From Listeria cornellensis FSL F6-0969 (lineage in GTDB: Bacteria > Bacillota > Bacilli > Lactobacillales > Listeriaceae): DNA of 64,000 bases. The position numbers and the translations under genes were made by a program. The first letter of the stretch is position 1. Each line of letters begins with the position of its first letter. Positions 18,333 through 28,897 of this stretch are shown here, piece by piece. The notes beneath the pieces are model-generated. The model was not told where the DNA came from, ran no database searches, and saw only the letters and a program-made list of their open reading frames with translations. The stretch spans positions 1 to 64,000 of the forward strand of contig NZ_AODE01000019.1 of NCBI RefSeq assembly GCF_000525855.1, in the 5' to 3' direction.

Positions 18333-18689
18333 TCATTTCAATTTATCAACCGCTTCTTCCTCGGTAGCAACAAAATAAACTTGACTCCCCTTATTACTCT
18401 CATACATATAATCCTTAAAATTCTCACTATACATCGAAAAATCACCAACTATCGCCATTCTCAGCTGATATGTCACTAATTTTTGAAAAGCATCGCCTAG
18501 TAATCCTGTTTTGAGATCGAAAAACTCCTCTAAAACAGCGACTTTATCAACGATAATTTTATGATACGCCGTTTCATATTGCACACTCATCACAAAGTCC
18601 AACATCGACGCCGTATCTTTTATTATAACCTCATCACTTCTAACCCGAGCAATGCCCTCACTTTCCAATTTCTGAATCTCCATTTTCAT
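18333..18689 (-). CDS. DUF4180 domain protein
   Basis: Cytoplasmic protein of 118 aa (116 if started at the ATG at 18683). It matches what I know of DUF4180: SMLDFVMSVQYE in the N-terminal half, FFDLKTGLLGDAFQKLVTY in the middle and MAIVGDFSMYSE toward the end. No catalytic residues are evident. The family has no established function and often occurs as a single accessory gene. The ribosome binding site is GGAAGGGGC. It lies downstream of recD2 but a repeat element separates them. Confidence 0.75.
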   Translation of the reverse strand: MKMEIQKLESEGIARVRSDEVIIKDTASMLDFVMSVQYETAYHKIIVDKVAVLEEFFDLKTGLLGDAFQKLVTYQLRMAIVGDFSMYSENFKDYMYESNKGSQVYFVATEEEAVDKLK

Positions 18690-18728
18690 GCCCCTTCCAA
18701 CAGGTAAGACGTAAACTCGGCTTCACAC

Positions 18729-18850
18729 AAATCGAGCGAAAGCGTTTGTATTCCTCAAGTTTGGTGGAAGCCGGAAGCGGAGTGTACGACTGTACATGAG
18801 AACCGGAAGTCCGCCAAACTTGAGGAATGCGAACGCTTGTCGCCGATTTA
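18729..18850. repeat. Interspersed palindromic element, copy R4 (complete)
   Basis: Arms ATTCCTCAAGTTTGG and CCAAACTTGAGGAAT are perfectly complementary, flanked by further pairing (AGCGTT/AACGCT, CGA/TCG). The centre is CCGGAAGCGGAGTGTAC-gact-GTACATGAGAACCGG, the same core architecture as R1 and R3. Its outer arm, including ATCGAGCGAAAGCGTTTG, is shared base for base with R6. Confidence 0.75.
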
Positions 18851-18864
18851 CTACGCATATCCAA

Positions 18865-21258
18865 TTATCCCCGCATAAATTGATACGGCGTAATATCATC
18901 CATCCCAATCATCGGATTAATATGCATCCAATTCTCCTCCGTTAACAACTTCCGATTACTCACCGTCGCCAGCATTTCTTCCTCACTCAGCAACCGTTCA
19001 TAAAGCGTCGTATTCCGCTTCTCCTCATCAATCCGCTCGACACCCATCCGAAACGCGTCCTCTTCCCCGCAAATAATCAGAAACTGCTTGCTCCGAGTCA
19101 CCGCCGTATACAAAATATCGCGCCGCAACATCCGGTAATAACTCCGGACCACTGGCATGATCACAATCGGAAACTCACTGCCCTGCGCCTTATGAATCGA
19201 ACAACAATACGCGTGTGTCAACTGGCCAAACTCCTGCCGAAAATACTCGACCTCCGTCTGATCAAACTGCACCACAACCATATCCTGCTTCTCCGTATTT
19301 TCCTTCGCATAAATAATCGAGACAATCTCGCCAAAATCGCCATTAAAAACGTTTTTCTCCGGCTGATTCACAAGTTGCAACACCCGATCCCCAATTCGAA
19401 AAACGATATCGCCAAACTTCACTTCTTTGCGCTTCCCATCCGGGTTCGCATTAAAAATCTCCTGCATTTTGCGATTTAAAACATCGATTCCCGCAGGTCC
19501 ACGATACATCGGCGCCAACACTTGGATATCCTTCGCGCGAAATCCTTTTTTCTTCGCGTTTTCCACGACCTTCTCCACGACTTCCGCAATCTGGTTCACC
19601 GTACAATGGAAAAACGACCGATCCGTACTATTTTTCGTGAACGTCGCTGGTAAAAATCCTTGCCGAATATCATGCGCCAACTCAATAATCGATGATCCGT
19701 CTTCCTGCCGATAAATATCCGTCAACTCCACCGTTGGAATCTCATTCGACCGCAACATATCCTTCAAAACTTGGCCCGGTCCAACAGACGGCAACTGATC
19801 CTGATCTCCCACTAAAATCACTTGCATGTGCGCTGGCAAAGCCCGAAAAAGCTGATTTGCGAGCCAAATATCAACCATCGACATCTCATCAATAATCAAC
19901 AATTTCCCTTCAATCGAACGCTCATTATCATCGTCCAACTGCTCCTGCCCATTCATTCCCAACAATCGGTGAATCGTCATCGCAGGCAATCCCGTCGATT
20001 CCGTCATCCGTTTCGCCGCACGTCCCGTCGGAGCCGCCAACAAAATCGGCAATTTCTGCCCATCCTTATACGACATCGGGTCCAAATTCACACCATTCAA
20101 TTCCGCGTAAAGCTCCACGATTCCCTTAATAACCGTCGTTTTCCCCGTACCCGGTCCACCAGTCAAAATCAGCATCGGCGACATCAACGCCTTTTCAAGC
20201 GCCACCTTCTGCGTTTCTCCGTAAGAAACACCGATCCGATCCTCTAATTCACCCAGCGCGATATAGAACTCCGATTTTGGAAACAATTCCTCGTATTCCT
20301 TTTGTCGCATCATCCGTTTCACGTGCGCTGCAAATCCTGCCTCCGCAAAATAAAGCGATGGTACATACACCCTCGTGTTCTCCGTCATCACTTTCTGATC
20401 TTCCTCCAGCGCCAACAACTGCTTCGTCAACTGCTCCTGCTCAATCCGAACCGGCTCACTATTCTCAAGCAGCTGTGTCACCGTCTCCAGCAACACTTCC
20501 CGCTCCATAAACACATTTCCCTGCTGCAACGACTCCTGCTCCAACATGTACAAAATCGCCGCCTGCAACCGCGAATAATGATTCCCGCCAAGACCAAGCT
20601 TGCGTCCCAGCTCATCCGCACGATTAAACCCAATCCCCTTCACATCTTCAATCAGCTTATAAGGATTATTTTCCAGCACATGCAACGTATCCTGCTTATA
20701 CGCCTGAAAAATTTTCATCGAGAGTTGCGGACCAAATCCATACTCATTCAAACTCACCATAATATGTTCCAAACCTTGATTCTCACGCAGCGATTCCAGC
20801 AAACTTTCCGCCGTCGCAAGCGGCAAACGAGGCACCTCTTGAAGCAATGATGGGTCCGACAAAATCCGACTAATCGCGTCCTCACCTAGCGTATCCACCA
20901 CACGTTCCGCCGTCTTTTTCCCGATGCCCTTAAAAAGTTCCCCAGATAAATACTGCACCAAACCCTGCTTTGTTTGCGGCATCTCTTTTTTGAACCGATC
21001 CGCCTTAAACTGCTGTCCAAACTTCGCATGATCCATCAATTTCCCGTGAAATATGTACACCTCTTGCTCATGAAGGGCAGGAAAAAAGCCCGTCACAACA
21101 ATATCCTTCTCGTCCCACGTCGTATTCGTATCTTGCACCTGAATCCGCGCAACAGAAAACAAGTTCTCACTGTTATGAAAGATCGTCGACATCACGGTTC
21201 CCTTCATGTACAATTCCTCGTTCTCACCAAGCAATCCCAACGTTTCTTGCGTGTCCAT
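18865..21258 (-). CDS. recD2: RecD2 ATP-dependent DNA helicase
   Basis: 5'-3' SF1B helicase, 797 aa, active in DNA repair and replication fork maintenance without RecBC. The N-terminal OB-like domain and helix-hairpin-helix region (LFKGIGKKTAERVVDTLG, DVKGIGFNRADELG) precede the helicase core. Walker A is GGPGTGKTTV (about 367-376), Walker B LLIIDEMSMVD, then motif III VGDQDQLPSVGPG, and motifs V/VI SIHKAQGSEFP and YTAVTRSKQ. AGGAGGTGGG precedes the ATG. It is followed upstream by the TPR gene, the same order as in Listeria and Bacillus. Confidence 0.95.
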   Translation of the reverse strand: MDTQETLGLLGENEELYMKGTVMSTIFHNSENLFSVARIQVQDTNTTWDEKDIVVTGFFPALHEQEVYIFHGKLMDHAKFGQQFKADRFKKEMPQTKQGLVQYLSGELFKGIGKKTAERVVDTLGEDAISRILSDPSLLQEVPRLPLATAESLLESLRENQGLEHIMVSLNEYGFGPQLSMKIFQAYKQDTLHVLENNPYKLIEDVKGIGFNRADELGRKLGLGGNHYSRLQAAILYMLEQESLQQGNVFMEREVLLETVTQLLENSEPVRIEQEQLTKQLLALEEDQKVMTENTRVYVPSLYFAEAGFAAHVKRMMRQKEYEELFPKSEFYIALGELEDRIGVSYGETQKVALEKALMSPMLILTGGPGTGKTTVIKGIVELYAELNGVNLDPMSYKDGQKLPILLAAPTGRAAKRMTESTGLPAMTIHRLLGMNGQEQLDDDNERSIEGKLLIIDEMSMVDIWLANQLFRALPAHMQVILVGDQDQLPSVGPGQVLKDMLRSNEIPTVELTDIYRQEDGSSIIELAHDIRQGFLPATFTKNSTDRSFFHCTVNQIAEVVEKVVENAKKKGFRAKDIQVLAPMYRGPAGIDVLNRKMQEIFNANPDGKRKEVKFGDIVFRIGDRVLQLVNQPEKNVFNGDFGEIVSIIYAKENTEKQDMVVVQFDQTEVEYFRQEFGQLTHAYCCSIHKAQGSEFPIVIMPVVRSYYRMLRRDILYTAVTRSKQFLIICGEEDAFRMGVERIDEEKRNTTLYERLLSEEEMLATVSNRKLLTEENWMHINPMIGMDDITPYQFMRG

Positions 21259-21289
21259 TTTCCCACCTCCTCGTCATTTATGTCGTTTC

Positions 21290-21961
21290 TTACTCGCCAC
21301 TCGCTTCTAAATCTTGAATCGCCGCCAGCGCATTCGCTGCCAACTCATGATTCTCATCACTCGCCACAGCCTTTTCAAAATACATTTTTCCAATCACTAA
21401 ATCACCTTGCCAAGCCAAATACGCCGCGCCAATATTGTAAAACGCATCTGCATCATCCGGTTTCAACACGAGCACTCGTTCAAGCGCCCCGATTGCCTCT
21501 TCAAACATATCCGATTTTGCGAGCGCGATTCCATATTGGAACGCCGCCTCCACATCATCCGGCGCCAATTCCACTGAACGAAGCAAGTACGGAATAGCGA
21601 GTAAATTCTCATCCATCTGCGCAAAGCTCATCCCAATCATGAAATAAACATCCGCCGAATCAAGCCCATTGGCAATCGCCTGTTCAAATTGCTTCGCTGC
21701 ATCCTGATAGCGCTCCAACACGTAATACAGATTTCCTAAACTATAATACGCCGCCGAAGCCTTACTATCCAGCTCAATTCCCCGCTCAAAAAAGCGCTCT
21801 GCCCGTTCAAAATCATCCATCGAAAGCAACACATTTCCGAAATTAATAAAGCCCACCGGATCATTCGGATGCTCTTCAATAACCTCCGTAAAAAGACGTA
21901 CCGCTGTCTCTAAATCATTTTTTTGCATCGCTTCAATACCCTGTGCATTTTTATCCATCAT
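21290..21961 (-). CDS. Tetratricopeptide repeat protein (YrrB-like)
   Basis: Cytoplasmic protein of 223 aa made of about six TPR units. The repeats are seen as GFINFGNVLLSMDDFERAERFF, SAAYYSLGNLYYVLERYQDAA, ADVYFMIGMSFAQMDENLLA, EAAFQYGIALAKSDMFEEAI and ADAFYNIGAAYLAWQGD. TPRs mediate protein-protein contacts; the partner is unknown. I start at ATG 21961, which follows AGGAGGAAAAAGC. The longer open frame adds a cysteine-rich run with no support. The gene neighbours mnmA and recD2 in related genomes. Confidence 0.9.
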   Translation of the reverse strand: MMDKNAQGIEAMQKNDLETAVRLFTEVIEEHPNDPVGFINFGNVLLSMDDFERAERFFERGIELDSKASAAYYSLGNLYYVLERYQDAAKQFEQAIANGLDSADVYFMIGMSFAQMDENLLAIPYLLRSVELAPDDVEAAFQYGIALAKSDMFEEAIGALERVLVLKPDDADAFYNIGAAYLAWQGDLVIGKMYFEKAVASDENHELAANALAAIQDLEASGE

Positions 21962-21972
21962 GCTTTTTCCTC

Positions 21973-22698
21973 CTATTTTACCGCAACAGCAAGCCAAGTT
22001 TTCAGCGCTGTCACCGTTTCTTTTGTCTGTTCTTCCACACTAATCGTGGCTTCCTTATCGCCATTTTGCTTTCCGTAAGCCCCGAATTGTGCATGATTCC
22101 CGCCTTTAATCGACACAAAAGTCGTGTTTTCCGGCAAGTATTTCTTATTCTTTTCATATGTATCCCAGTTTAGCACGCCATCCTTTGTTGCCGTAATCGA
22201 CAGCGCCGAAAATGGAGCTTTTGCAAGCGTTCCCTTCTCATCCGCATAACTCGCTAAAAAGAAAATACCATCCAAATCGTCCATATTTTCATGAGCAAAC
22301 CGCGCCGCCATCGCACCACCGAGCGAATGCCCACCGACCACAAAATGCTCATCCTCATGACTATCGATAATATCCGCCGCCTTATTCTGCCCAAAAACAG
22401 CCAAGTCAAGTGGCATATTCGCAATATACACTTTATAACCCGCATTCGCAAGCCCTTTCGCCATCGGAGCATAACTTAGCGCATCAATAAAAGCACCTGG
22501 ATAGAAAATCACGCTTTCCTTCACATCTTGATTCATCGGCGTGAACATCAAAAAACCACTATCATCCACGACATCTACTTTTTTCGTCGAATTCCCAGCT
22601 TCTTCTGCAAACTGACTCGGTGACGTATTAAGATAAAAATAAGCGCCCCCAATAATCAAAACTAGCACGGCCAACACGATCCATAACGTCTTTTTCAT
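21973..22698 (-). CDS. Membrane-anchored alpha/beta hydrolase
   Basis: About 241 aa with an uncleaved-looking N-terminal membrane segment (TLWIVLAVLVLIIGGAYFYL, 4-23), so the catalytic domain is probably outside the cell. The alpha/beta hydrolase fold shows VIFYPGAFIDALSYAPMA (oxyanion region), the nucleophile elbow GGHSLGGAMAA with Ser, and the C-terminal IKGGNHAQFGAYG with the catalytic His. The length and the IKGGNHAQFG motif fit the carboxymethylenebutenolidase-like/YqiA-type membrane hydrolases of Firmicutes. Substrate unknown. The start at 22698 follows GAGGATTC. Confidence 0.85.
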   Translation of the reverse strand: MKKTLWIVLAVLVLIIGGAYFYLNTSPSQFAEEAGNSTKKVDVVDDSGFLMFTPMNQDVKESVIFYPGAFIDALSYAPMAKGLANAGYKVYIANMPLDLAVFGQNKAADIIDSHEDEHFVVGGHSLGGAMAARFAHENMDDLDGIFFLASYADEKGTLAKAPFSALSITATKDGVLNWDTYEKNKKYLPENTTFVSIKGGNHAQFGAYGKQNGDKEATISVEEQTKETVTALKTWLAVAVK

Positions 22699-22723
22699 AC
22701 GAATCCTCTTTTCATCGTTTATC

Positions 22724-22765
22724 AAAAAAGAGTTCAGGAAATCATCCCCTCCCAAACTCTTTTTC
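22724..22765 (-). terminator. Terminator of mnmA
   Basis: AAGAGTTCAGGA and TCCCAAACTCTT form a stem. On the minus strand it is followed by TTTTTT, just past the mnmA stop. Confidence 0.65.
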
Positions 22766-22771
22766 AGTGAT

Positions 22772-23893
<1,122 letters not shown>

Positions 23894-23899
23894 TCACCT

Positions 23900-25045
23900 T
23901 CACTTACAAAGTCGCTGTACCACTTTTACAATCTCGCTTGCCGCATTCTCGATCTCCTCGTAAGAATTACCAAGGCCAAAACTAATCCGAATCGATTCGC
24001 GCACCGCTGGGTGATCCGCGCCAAACAGCGCCACCAAGACATGCGACGGATCCACCGTACCAGCCGTACAAGCCGAACCACTAGAAACCGCGATTCCCAC
24101 CATATCCAAATTCATCAATAACTGTTCCACCGACACACCCGGAAAGCGAACATTCAAAATATGCGGCAATCCCTTTTCAAGCGAACCATTCACCTCAAAA
24201 AGAATTTCACTCTCCGCAAAAGTATCCACGAAAACCTGCTTATACTCCGTAAAATCCGAGCGTTTCTGTTTTCGCGACTCCAAAGAAATCCGCACCGCTT
24301 CCGCCATACCACAAATCCCTGGCAAATTCTCCGTACCAGCCCGACGCTTACGCTCCTGCTCCCCGCCATGAAAAGGATACTCCAACTTCGTCCCATTTTT
24401 CACATACAAAAAGCCAATCCCACGCGGTCCATTAATCTTATGCGCTGTCACCGTCAACATATCCACACCCAGCTCCGCGACATCCATTTCGAACATCCCA
24501 AAAGCCTGCACCGCATCCGTATGAAACAACGCTTGATGCTCCGCCAACCGCTCGCCAATCGCCCGAATCGGTTGCACCGAGCCAATCTCGTTATTCCCAT
24601 ACATAATCGAAACCAAAATCGTCTCGTCCGTAAGCGCCGCGTCAAAATCTTCGAGTGAAATAGCGCCCGTCTGACCCACTGGCAAATACGTCACATCAAA
24701 ACCTCGCGTTTCCAGAAACCGGCACGTCTCCAAAACCGCCGGATGCTCGATCGCCGTTGTAATAATATGTTTTCCGTGCGCACGATTCGCGTAGGCCGCC
24801 CCAATTAGCGCAACATTATCACCCTCCGTGCCACCACTCGTAAACACAATCTCACGCTCATCCGCCCCGATACTCCGCGCCACAATAGCACGCGCCTCAT
24901 CAAGCGCCTTCCGAGCCTCTCTCCCAGCATAATGAATACTAGAAGGATTTCCATAATTATTCGTAAAACTAGCCAACATCGCCTGCACAACCTCTGGATG
25001 AATCGGACTAGTTGCAGCATGATCCAAATACACACGTTCCATCAT
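23900..25045 (-). CDS. iscS: Cysteine desulfurase (NifS/IscS type, YrvO-like)
   Basis: PLP enzyme that removes sulfur from cysteine, here most likely for MnmA. It is about 381 aa. N-terminal YLDHAATSPIHPEV is the family start. The PLP lysine lies in VTAHKINGPRGIGF, and the active-site Cys in SSGSACTAGTVDPSHV on the mobile loop. Start ATGs at 25045 and 25042 follow GAAAGAAGC; the open frame upstream is not supported. The gene order iscS-mnmA in one direction and the short spacer make a dedicated tRNA thiolation role likely. Confidence 0.93.
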   Translation of the reverse strand: MMERVYLDHAATSPIHPEVVQAMLASFTNNYGNPSSIHYAGREARKALDEARAIVARSIGADEREIVFTSGGTEGDNVALIGAAYANRAHGKHIITTAIEHPAVLETCRFLETRGFDVTYLPVGQTGAISLEDFDAALTDETILVSIMYGNNEIGSVQPIRAIGERLAEHQALFHTDAVQAFGMFEMDVAELGVDMLTVTAHKINGPRGIGFLYVKNGTKLEYPFHGGEQERKRRAGTENLPGICGMAEAVRISLESRKQKRSDFTEYKQVFVDTFAESEILFEVNGSLEKGLPHILNVRFPGVSVEQLLMNLDMVGIAVSSGSACTAGTVDPSHVLVALFGADHPAVRESIRISFGLGNSYEEIENAASEIVKVVQRLCK

Positions 25046-25288
25046 AAAATCGCTTCTTTCTATATTAAAAACTAGCAATCAGCCTTTAAAAAAATGTTTT
25101 TATAACCTACCCTATTTTAGCAAGAAACTGCGCCGAAAGCAAAGAACCAAGATGATTTTGGATTAAAGCGCGTTTAGTTTCGCTGCTTATCTGTACTCTA
25201 CTGTATTCCGGAGTGTGCAGGTGGGTTATACTTGTTTTGAGTTCATTCCGAGTTTTGTGTTTAAAAAGCACCTGGTGGATTACCTGCT

Positions 25289-25350
25289 CACTACGTTCGC
25301 ATGCATATTGAGCGCGTAGGAAAGCAAATTACGCTTTCCTACGCGCTCAA
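25289..25350. repeat. Second repeat family, copy RB1, with 18-bp perfect hairpin
   Basis: CACTACGTTCGCATGCATATTGAG leads into TTGAGCGCGTAGGAAAGC (25308-25325), exactly complementary to 25333-25350 around a seven-base loop. The same leader and the AAAGCAAA..ACGCTTTCC loop region recur on the minus strand at 58211-58275. There is no T tract. The rest of the 25046-25420 space between ssrS and iscS shows no gene. Confidence 0.65.
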
Positions 25351-25421
25351 CAAAAAGCACCCCATTCAGCGAAACGTCAAAATCACGTTCACAAATGAAG
25401 CGCTCGAATCTTATTTTTAAT

Positions 25422-25622
25422 AATAAAGAAACCCCAATCGTACCGTCTTTAATACCATTGTTTGAACCCGCTATTAACAGCAGGTGGGTGCTCTGTCTGA
25501 CGGTTTACAAGTCCTCGTGAAAAGGCATGTGCGCTGCGCCCGAACTTGGGCTCCCTAGGTAGATCAAATTGTTCGGTTCAATAATATAGGTACCATAACG
25601 AATACATTAGGGTTTCTTTATT
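25422..25622 (-). ncRNA. ssrS: 6S RNA
   Basis: About 200-nt RNA that binds the housekeeping RNA polymerase holoenzyme and mimics an open promoter. The 5' end AATAAAGAAACCCTAATG and the 3' end ATTGGGGTTTCTTTATT form a long closing stem. The interior contains segments I recognise from Firmicutes 6S RNA (AGTTCGGGCGCA, CTTGTAAACCGTCAGACAG, AGAGCACCCACCTG) and an asymmetric central region. A good promoter lies just upstream on the same strand. Location next to iscS/rarA agrees with my memory of the Listeria ssrS locus. Confidence 0.85.
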
Positions 25623-25628
25623 GACCTA

Positions 25629-25657
25629 AGAATACCACAAAAAAATGGATATTTCAA
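25629..25657 (-). promoter_or_regulatory. Promoter of 6S RNA
   Basis: On the minus strand TTGAAA (25652-25657), a 17-base spacer and TATTCT (25629-25634) with an upstream TG extension. The predicted start is seven bases on, at about 25622, exactly where the closing stem of 6S RNA begins. Confidence 0.8.
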
Positions 25658-25733
25658 TTTGGAACACTTAAATGTGTCGAAATTCGTAACTATTTTACAC
25701 AAGAATGGATAAATAAAGCTAACCTGATATATT

Positions 25734-26740
25734 TTATGAAATTTTCTTTGTGTTCTTTTTACCCACTGCCATTGGTAAATATTTGTTGAAGAAATAACAC
25801 AAAGGTACAGAACACAAAAATACAAAAGCTGTTTCCACCACAGAAATCCATAGTGAACGCTCTATTGTTAAAAGCCCCCTCGCAACAAATGTATCTACTA
25901 TATCAAATCCGTAAACAAAGAAATAATGCGTTGACATGACAACGATAGAGTTCACCCCTATAAACATTAGCATTCGGTAACTAGGAGATCCTTTAAAAAT
26001 AATAAACAGTGCAAGACAACCAGAGATAGCTGCAATATAAAACCATAAATAATTACCTAGCTGGTTACTATAGACACTAACGCGGCTATTCAGAATGAAA
26101 CCGAAAATAATATTTAACCCTATACATAATAGAAGCATCGACGTTACTTTAAAATTACTCGAAAAACACCATTCAAATATCTTATTGTCCTTAAGAAGCT
26201 GCCCTACATAGTAAAATACCAGCCCATAAAAAAACAATATTGATCCCTAGCGGAAAAACTCCTCCTGCATTGGAAAAAGCATACCCAATCACAAAGCACA
26301 GCGCAATATAAAAAGAATTATGTCCTTTTATTCTATCAACTAAAAAATAAATAATTTCAATTAAAAATAATACAATTAAAAACCATAACGGTGAGTTCCA
26401 CCCCACCAATCCATCTAAATAAAAATAATCAACTACCGACTCAAGTAATGGCCATGACTCGCCGCGAATTATCGAGAGGGCAATGCCAAAAGGCAAAGAC
26501 AGTGTCGCGAAAAAAAAAGTAAGGAATTAATAACACTGTTGCTTTTTTCTTGACGACCTCCTTAAAAGAATTGTTATTTTTCTTGTATAGATATCCCGAT
26601 ATAAAGAAAAATAGTGGCATATGAAATGAGTATATTATCGTTTCCAACGCAATTGGTATATTCATATGACCCCACACAACCAAAATCATCCCAAAACCTC
26701 GTAAGTTATCAATCCAATGTAATCTTTTCAAAGCCATCAT
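25734..26740 (-). CDS. Acyltransferase family 3 membrane protein, frame broken twice
   Basis: Polytopic membrane O-acyltransferase (OafA/OatA type) that would acetylate an envelope or extracellular glycan. It is about 334 aa after repair, without an SGNH domain. N-terminal RLHWIDNLRGFGMILVVWGHM holds the family Arg and His; IYSFHMPLFFFISGYLY follows, then about ten hydrophobic segments. Breaks lie at the A run 26510-26518 (nine read, eight needed: YFFFATLSLPFG) and at 26228-26234 (seven read, six needed: NIVFYGLVFYY). The region is visibly AT-rich compared with its neighbours, suggesting transfer. It follows the large receptor-binding-like gene in the same direction, 37 bases downstream. The substrate glycan is unknown. 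Confidence 0.8.
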
Positions 26741-26777
26741 CTCACCCTACCTTTATGTTTTTTTTCTTGCTGAAATC

Positions 26778-28783
26778 CTATCTTGAATAAACATGAATAT
26801 AATGCTTCCCTCTAGTACAACCTAAGACGACATACTTCTCCGTTATTGTTATCCCCTCCATAGCCGACAACATCTCCTTACCATCAGATCCGTAGAACTT
26901 CTCATAAAAATACGTTTTTCTTATTTGAGAATCTTTCGTAAGCGCATTCTTAGAATACCACAAACCGTTATGCCCTAACGCAAGATACAGATGATTATTG
27001 TAGTAGCAAGAATCTTGATTTACTTCATCTCCATCTTCTTGAAACCACTCTTGAATAATACAAAATGAGCCATTAAAATCGACATCTGCTTTCCCCTGTT
27101 TATACTGCCCCATGCCCAAATCATTAGTACCTTTACCAAGTTGAATTTTTTTAATTTGTTTATTATCGTCTAATATACAGAATGCGATATCACCTCTACC
27201 AAGATTCCCATCACCCCAAACAACATTTAGTTTCTTACCCCAGTTATAACCTCCACAATCAATTGTAAGCGCAACTTCTGATATATCAACATACTCCTGA
27301 TTCCTATATTGACTAACATTTGAAATAATGTGAATCTTAGGCTCTAGCGCATAACTGCCGCTGCCGTTCCCAAAAATTAGCGCCCGAGAATACGGACTAT
27401 ATTCCACAGAATTCATATGTCCAAAATTATGAAAAAAAGTGACCTACTGAATATGCACTTTTACTTGTAAAATCTATTTTAAATCGCTGTACATCTGCCC
27501 AACTAGTATTCGTGTCATTTGAAGCCGAAAAACACCATAATTCATCTTCAACAAAACAATGAGAACTACCATAATTACCACTTGAAAAATTAACCTGGAA
27601 ATTAAATAATTCGCCACTTCCATCCAAGTTACCATTCCCTACACTCATTGCATAGTCTGCTAGATCATTTCTTTCGATAATTCGCAACTCTTTCATAAGT
27701 TTTTCTTTTTCATCATTCATCAATTTCATATTATTATTTTTAGACAAGACAATCCGATGATAATTGCTTGTTTCAATAACAAAAGCTGTGCGCCAACCGC
27801 TGGACTTACGGAATGACATGTTAGAGTCATATTCGATAACTGTTAATTGAGAATACTCGTCATCCCCTATGTATATAACCGTTCCCGCTTTCAAATACCA
27901 AAATCTACTACGTATTCTACTCTCTGAAGTACTCTCTAATCCGTTGGCTGATAAAATTGTTCCATCCGTCCATTCTAATTTTTCAGTAACATACTTATTA
28001 GGAATATCTACATTACAAAGCTCATAACGAAAAGGAATGTAAGCTTGTTTTAACTCTTCTATACGAAAAAATGTATACCGCGTTACTTCGATTACAGGAA
28101 TACTAATCCTAATGTAGCTGCAACCCTTTGGAACTACAACTGTTCCAGCCGCATTTGTTAACCCAACTGCTGGAACATAACTTTCATCATAGAAAATTAT
28201 ACTTGCGCTAGAACTACTGTTCCAGTTTTCTCCTTCTTTCGTAGAAATAAAGTCTAGCGAAGTAATAAATTTTTCATCCTTCTCTATGGTCCCTAGTCCG
28301 AAGCTATCCAAAGGAACTCGTAATATACCTTGCGTCATATTATAACTATTAAAAAAATTATTACTAGAATTCATTATAAAGCCTAGTTTTTTTTTGCGCA
28401 TCTAGTCTTGATTCACAAATAGATAGCTCTAGTTTGTCTGGAGTTACTAATTGTAGCTGAGCAGATACATCGTTGACTAGGCCTACTAAGCTAGAATTGT
28501 TCGTGTTTGCAAGAACAATAGCATAATATCTAGTGGATTCAGCCTGGTAGCGTTCTCTTATCCAACCTGTAGTATTTATATACTGCCCTTCCATATCATA
28601 GATTAAAATCGTCATTTGAAACTTTTCAAAATTAATTAAATCTATGATCGTACCCGACTCAAGTAGTATCATTTGTGAACGTATTCGATTCGTAGCGGAA
28701 ACTAAACTGCCACTCGCCGCACTTATAGTACCTATCTCCCATTTTAATGCATCATCCAATACATCTAATCGATTAAAAGTCAC
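26778..28783 (-). CDS. Large protein with phage receptor-binding-like modules, frame broken twice
   Basis: About 667 aa after repair. Two related modules of about 90 residues are visible: LKWEIGTISAASGSL...RIRSQMILLESGTII...TTGWIRERY and LEWTDGTILSANGLE...RIRSRFWYLKAGTVI...SSGWRTAF. Both resemble beta-sandwich modules of phage tail/BppU-type receptor-binding proteins. Between them lies another beta-rich segment (VVVPKGCSYIRISIP). The C-terminal third looks like beta-propeller blades (DELWCFSASNDTN, NHLYLALGHNGLWYS, YVVLGCTRGKHYIHVY). No signal peptide is seen. GTG 28783 is preferred (GGAGG, eight bases). Breaks are at 28387-28395 and 27432-27438, each one base too long. No phage genes surround it. 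Function unknown; a glycan-binding role is inferred. Confidence 0.65.
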
Positions 28784-28823
28784 GAAAAATTCCTCCATTT
28801 TCCTTGAATTTGTATATAATTTT

Positions 28824-28852
28824 ACATTAACAAATATTTAACTAGGAGTCAA
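28824..28852 (-). promoter_or_regulatory. Promoter of the receptor-binding-like gene
   Basis: On the minus strand TTGACT (28847-28852), a 17-base spacer, then TAATGT (28824-28829). The leader would be about 34 bases. It indicates that the insert has its own promoter after the rarA terminator. Confidence 0.6.
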
Positions 28853-28861
28853 TAACAACTC

Positions 28862-28893
28862 AAAAAGTATAGCCCTAAAAAGAACTATACTTC
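28862..28893 (-). terminator. Terminator of rarA
   Basis: AAGTATAG (28885-28892 complement) and CTATACTT pair on the minus strand, followed by TTTTT. It separates rarA from the accessory genes. Confidence 0.75.
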
Positions 28894-28897
28894 ATTT

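Noticed and set aside
20302-20850. Long plus-strand ORFs opposite recD2 (also 19822-20247 and 20974-21597)
   Set aside because: They mirror recD2 codons, are rich in Arg/His/Leu/Gln as antisense frames often are, and have no start signals.
24161-24658. Plus-strand ORF opposite iscS
   Set aside because: Antisense shadow of a well-supported gene, with basic low-complexity composition.
25422-25622. 6S RNA on the plus strand
   Set aside because: The convincing promoter and 5' end are on the minus strand, and none is seen in the other direction.
25734-28783. Prophage remnant
   Set aside because: No integrase, capsid, tail tape or lysis genes and no att-like direct repeats that I could see; only one gene is phage-like.
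28644-28841. Plus-strand ORF opposite the 5' end of the receptor-binding-like gene
   Set aside because: Shadow frame without RBS; the minus-strand gene has promoter, RBS and modular protein evidence.
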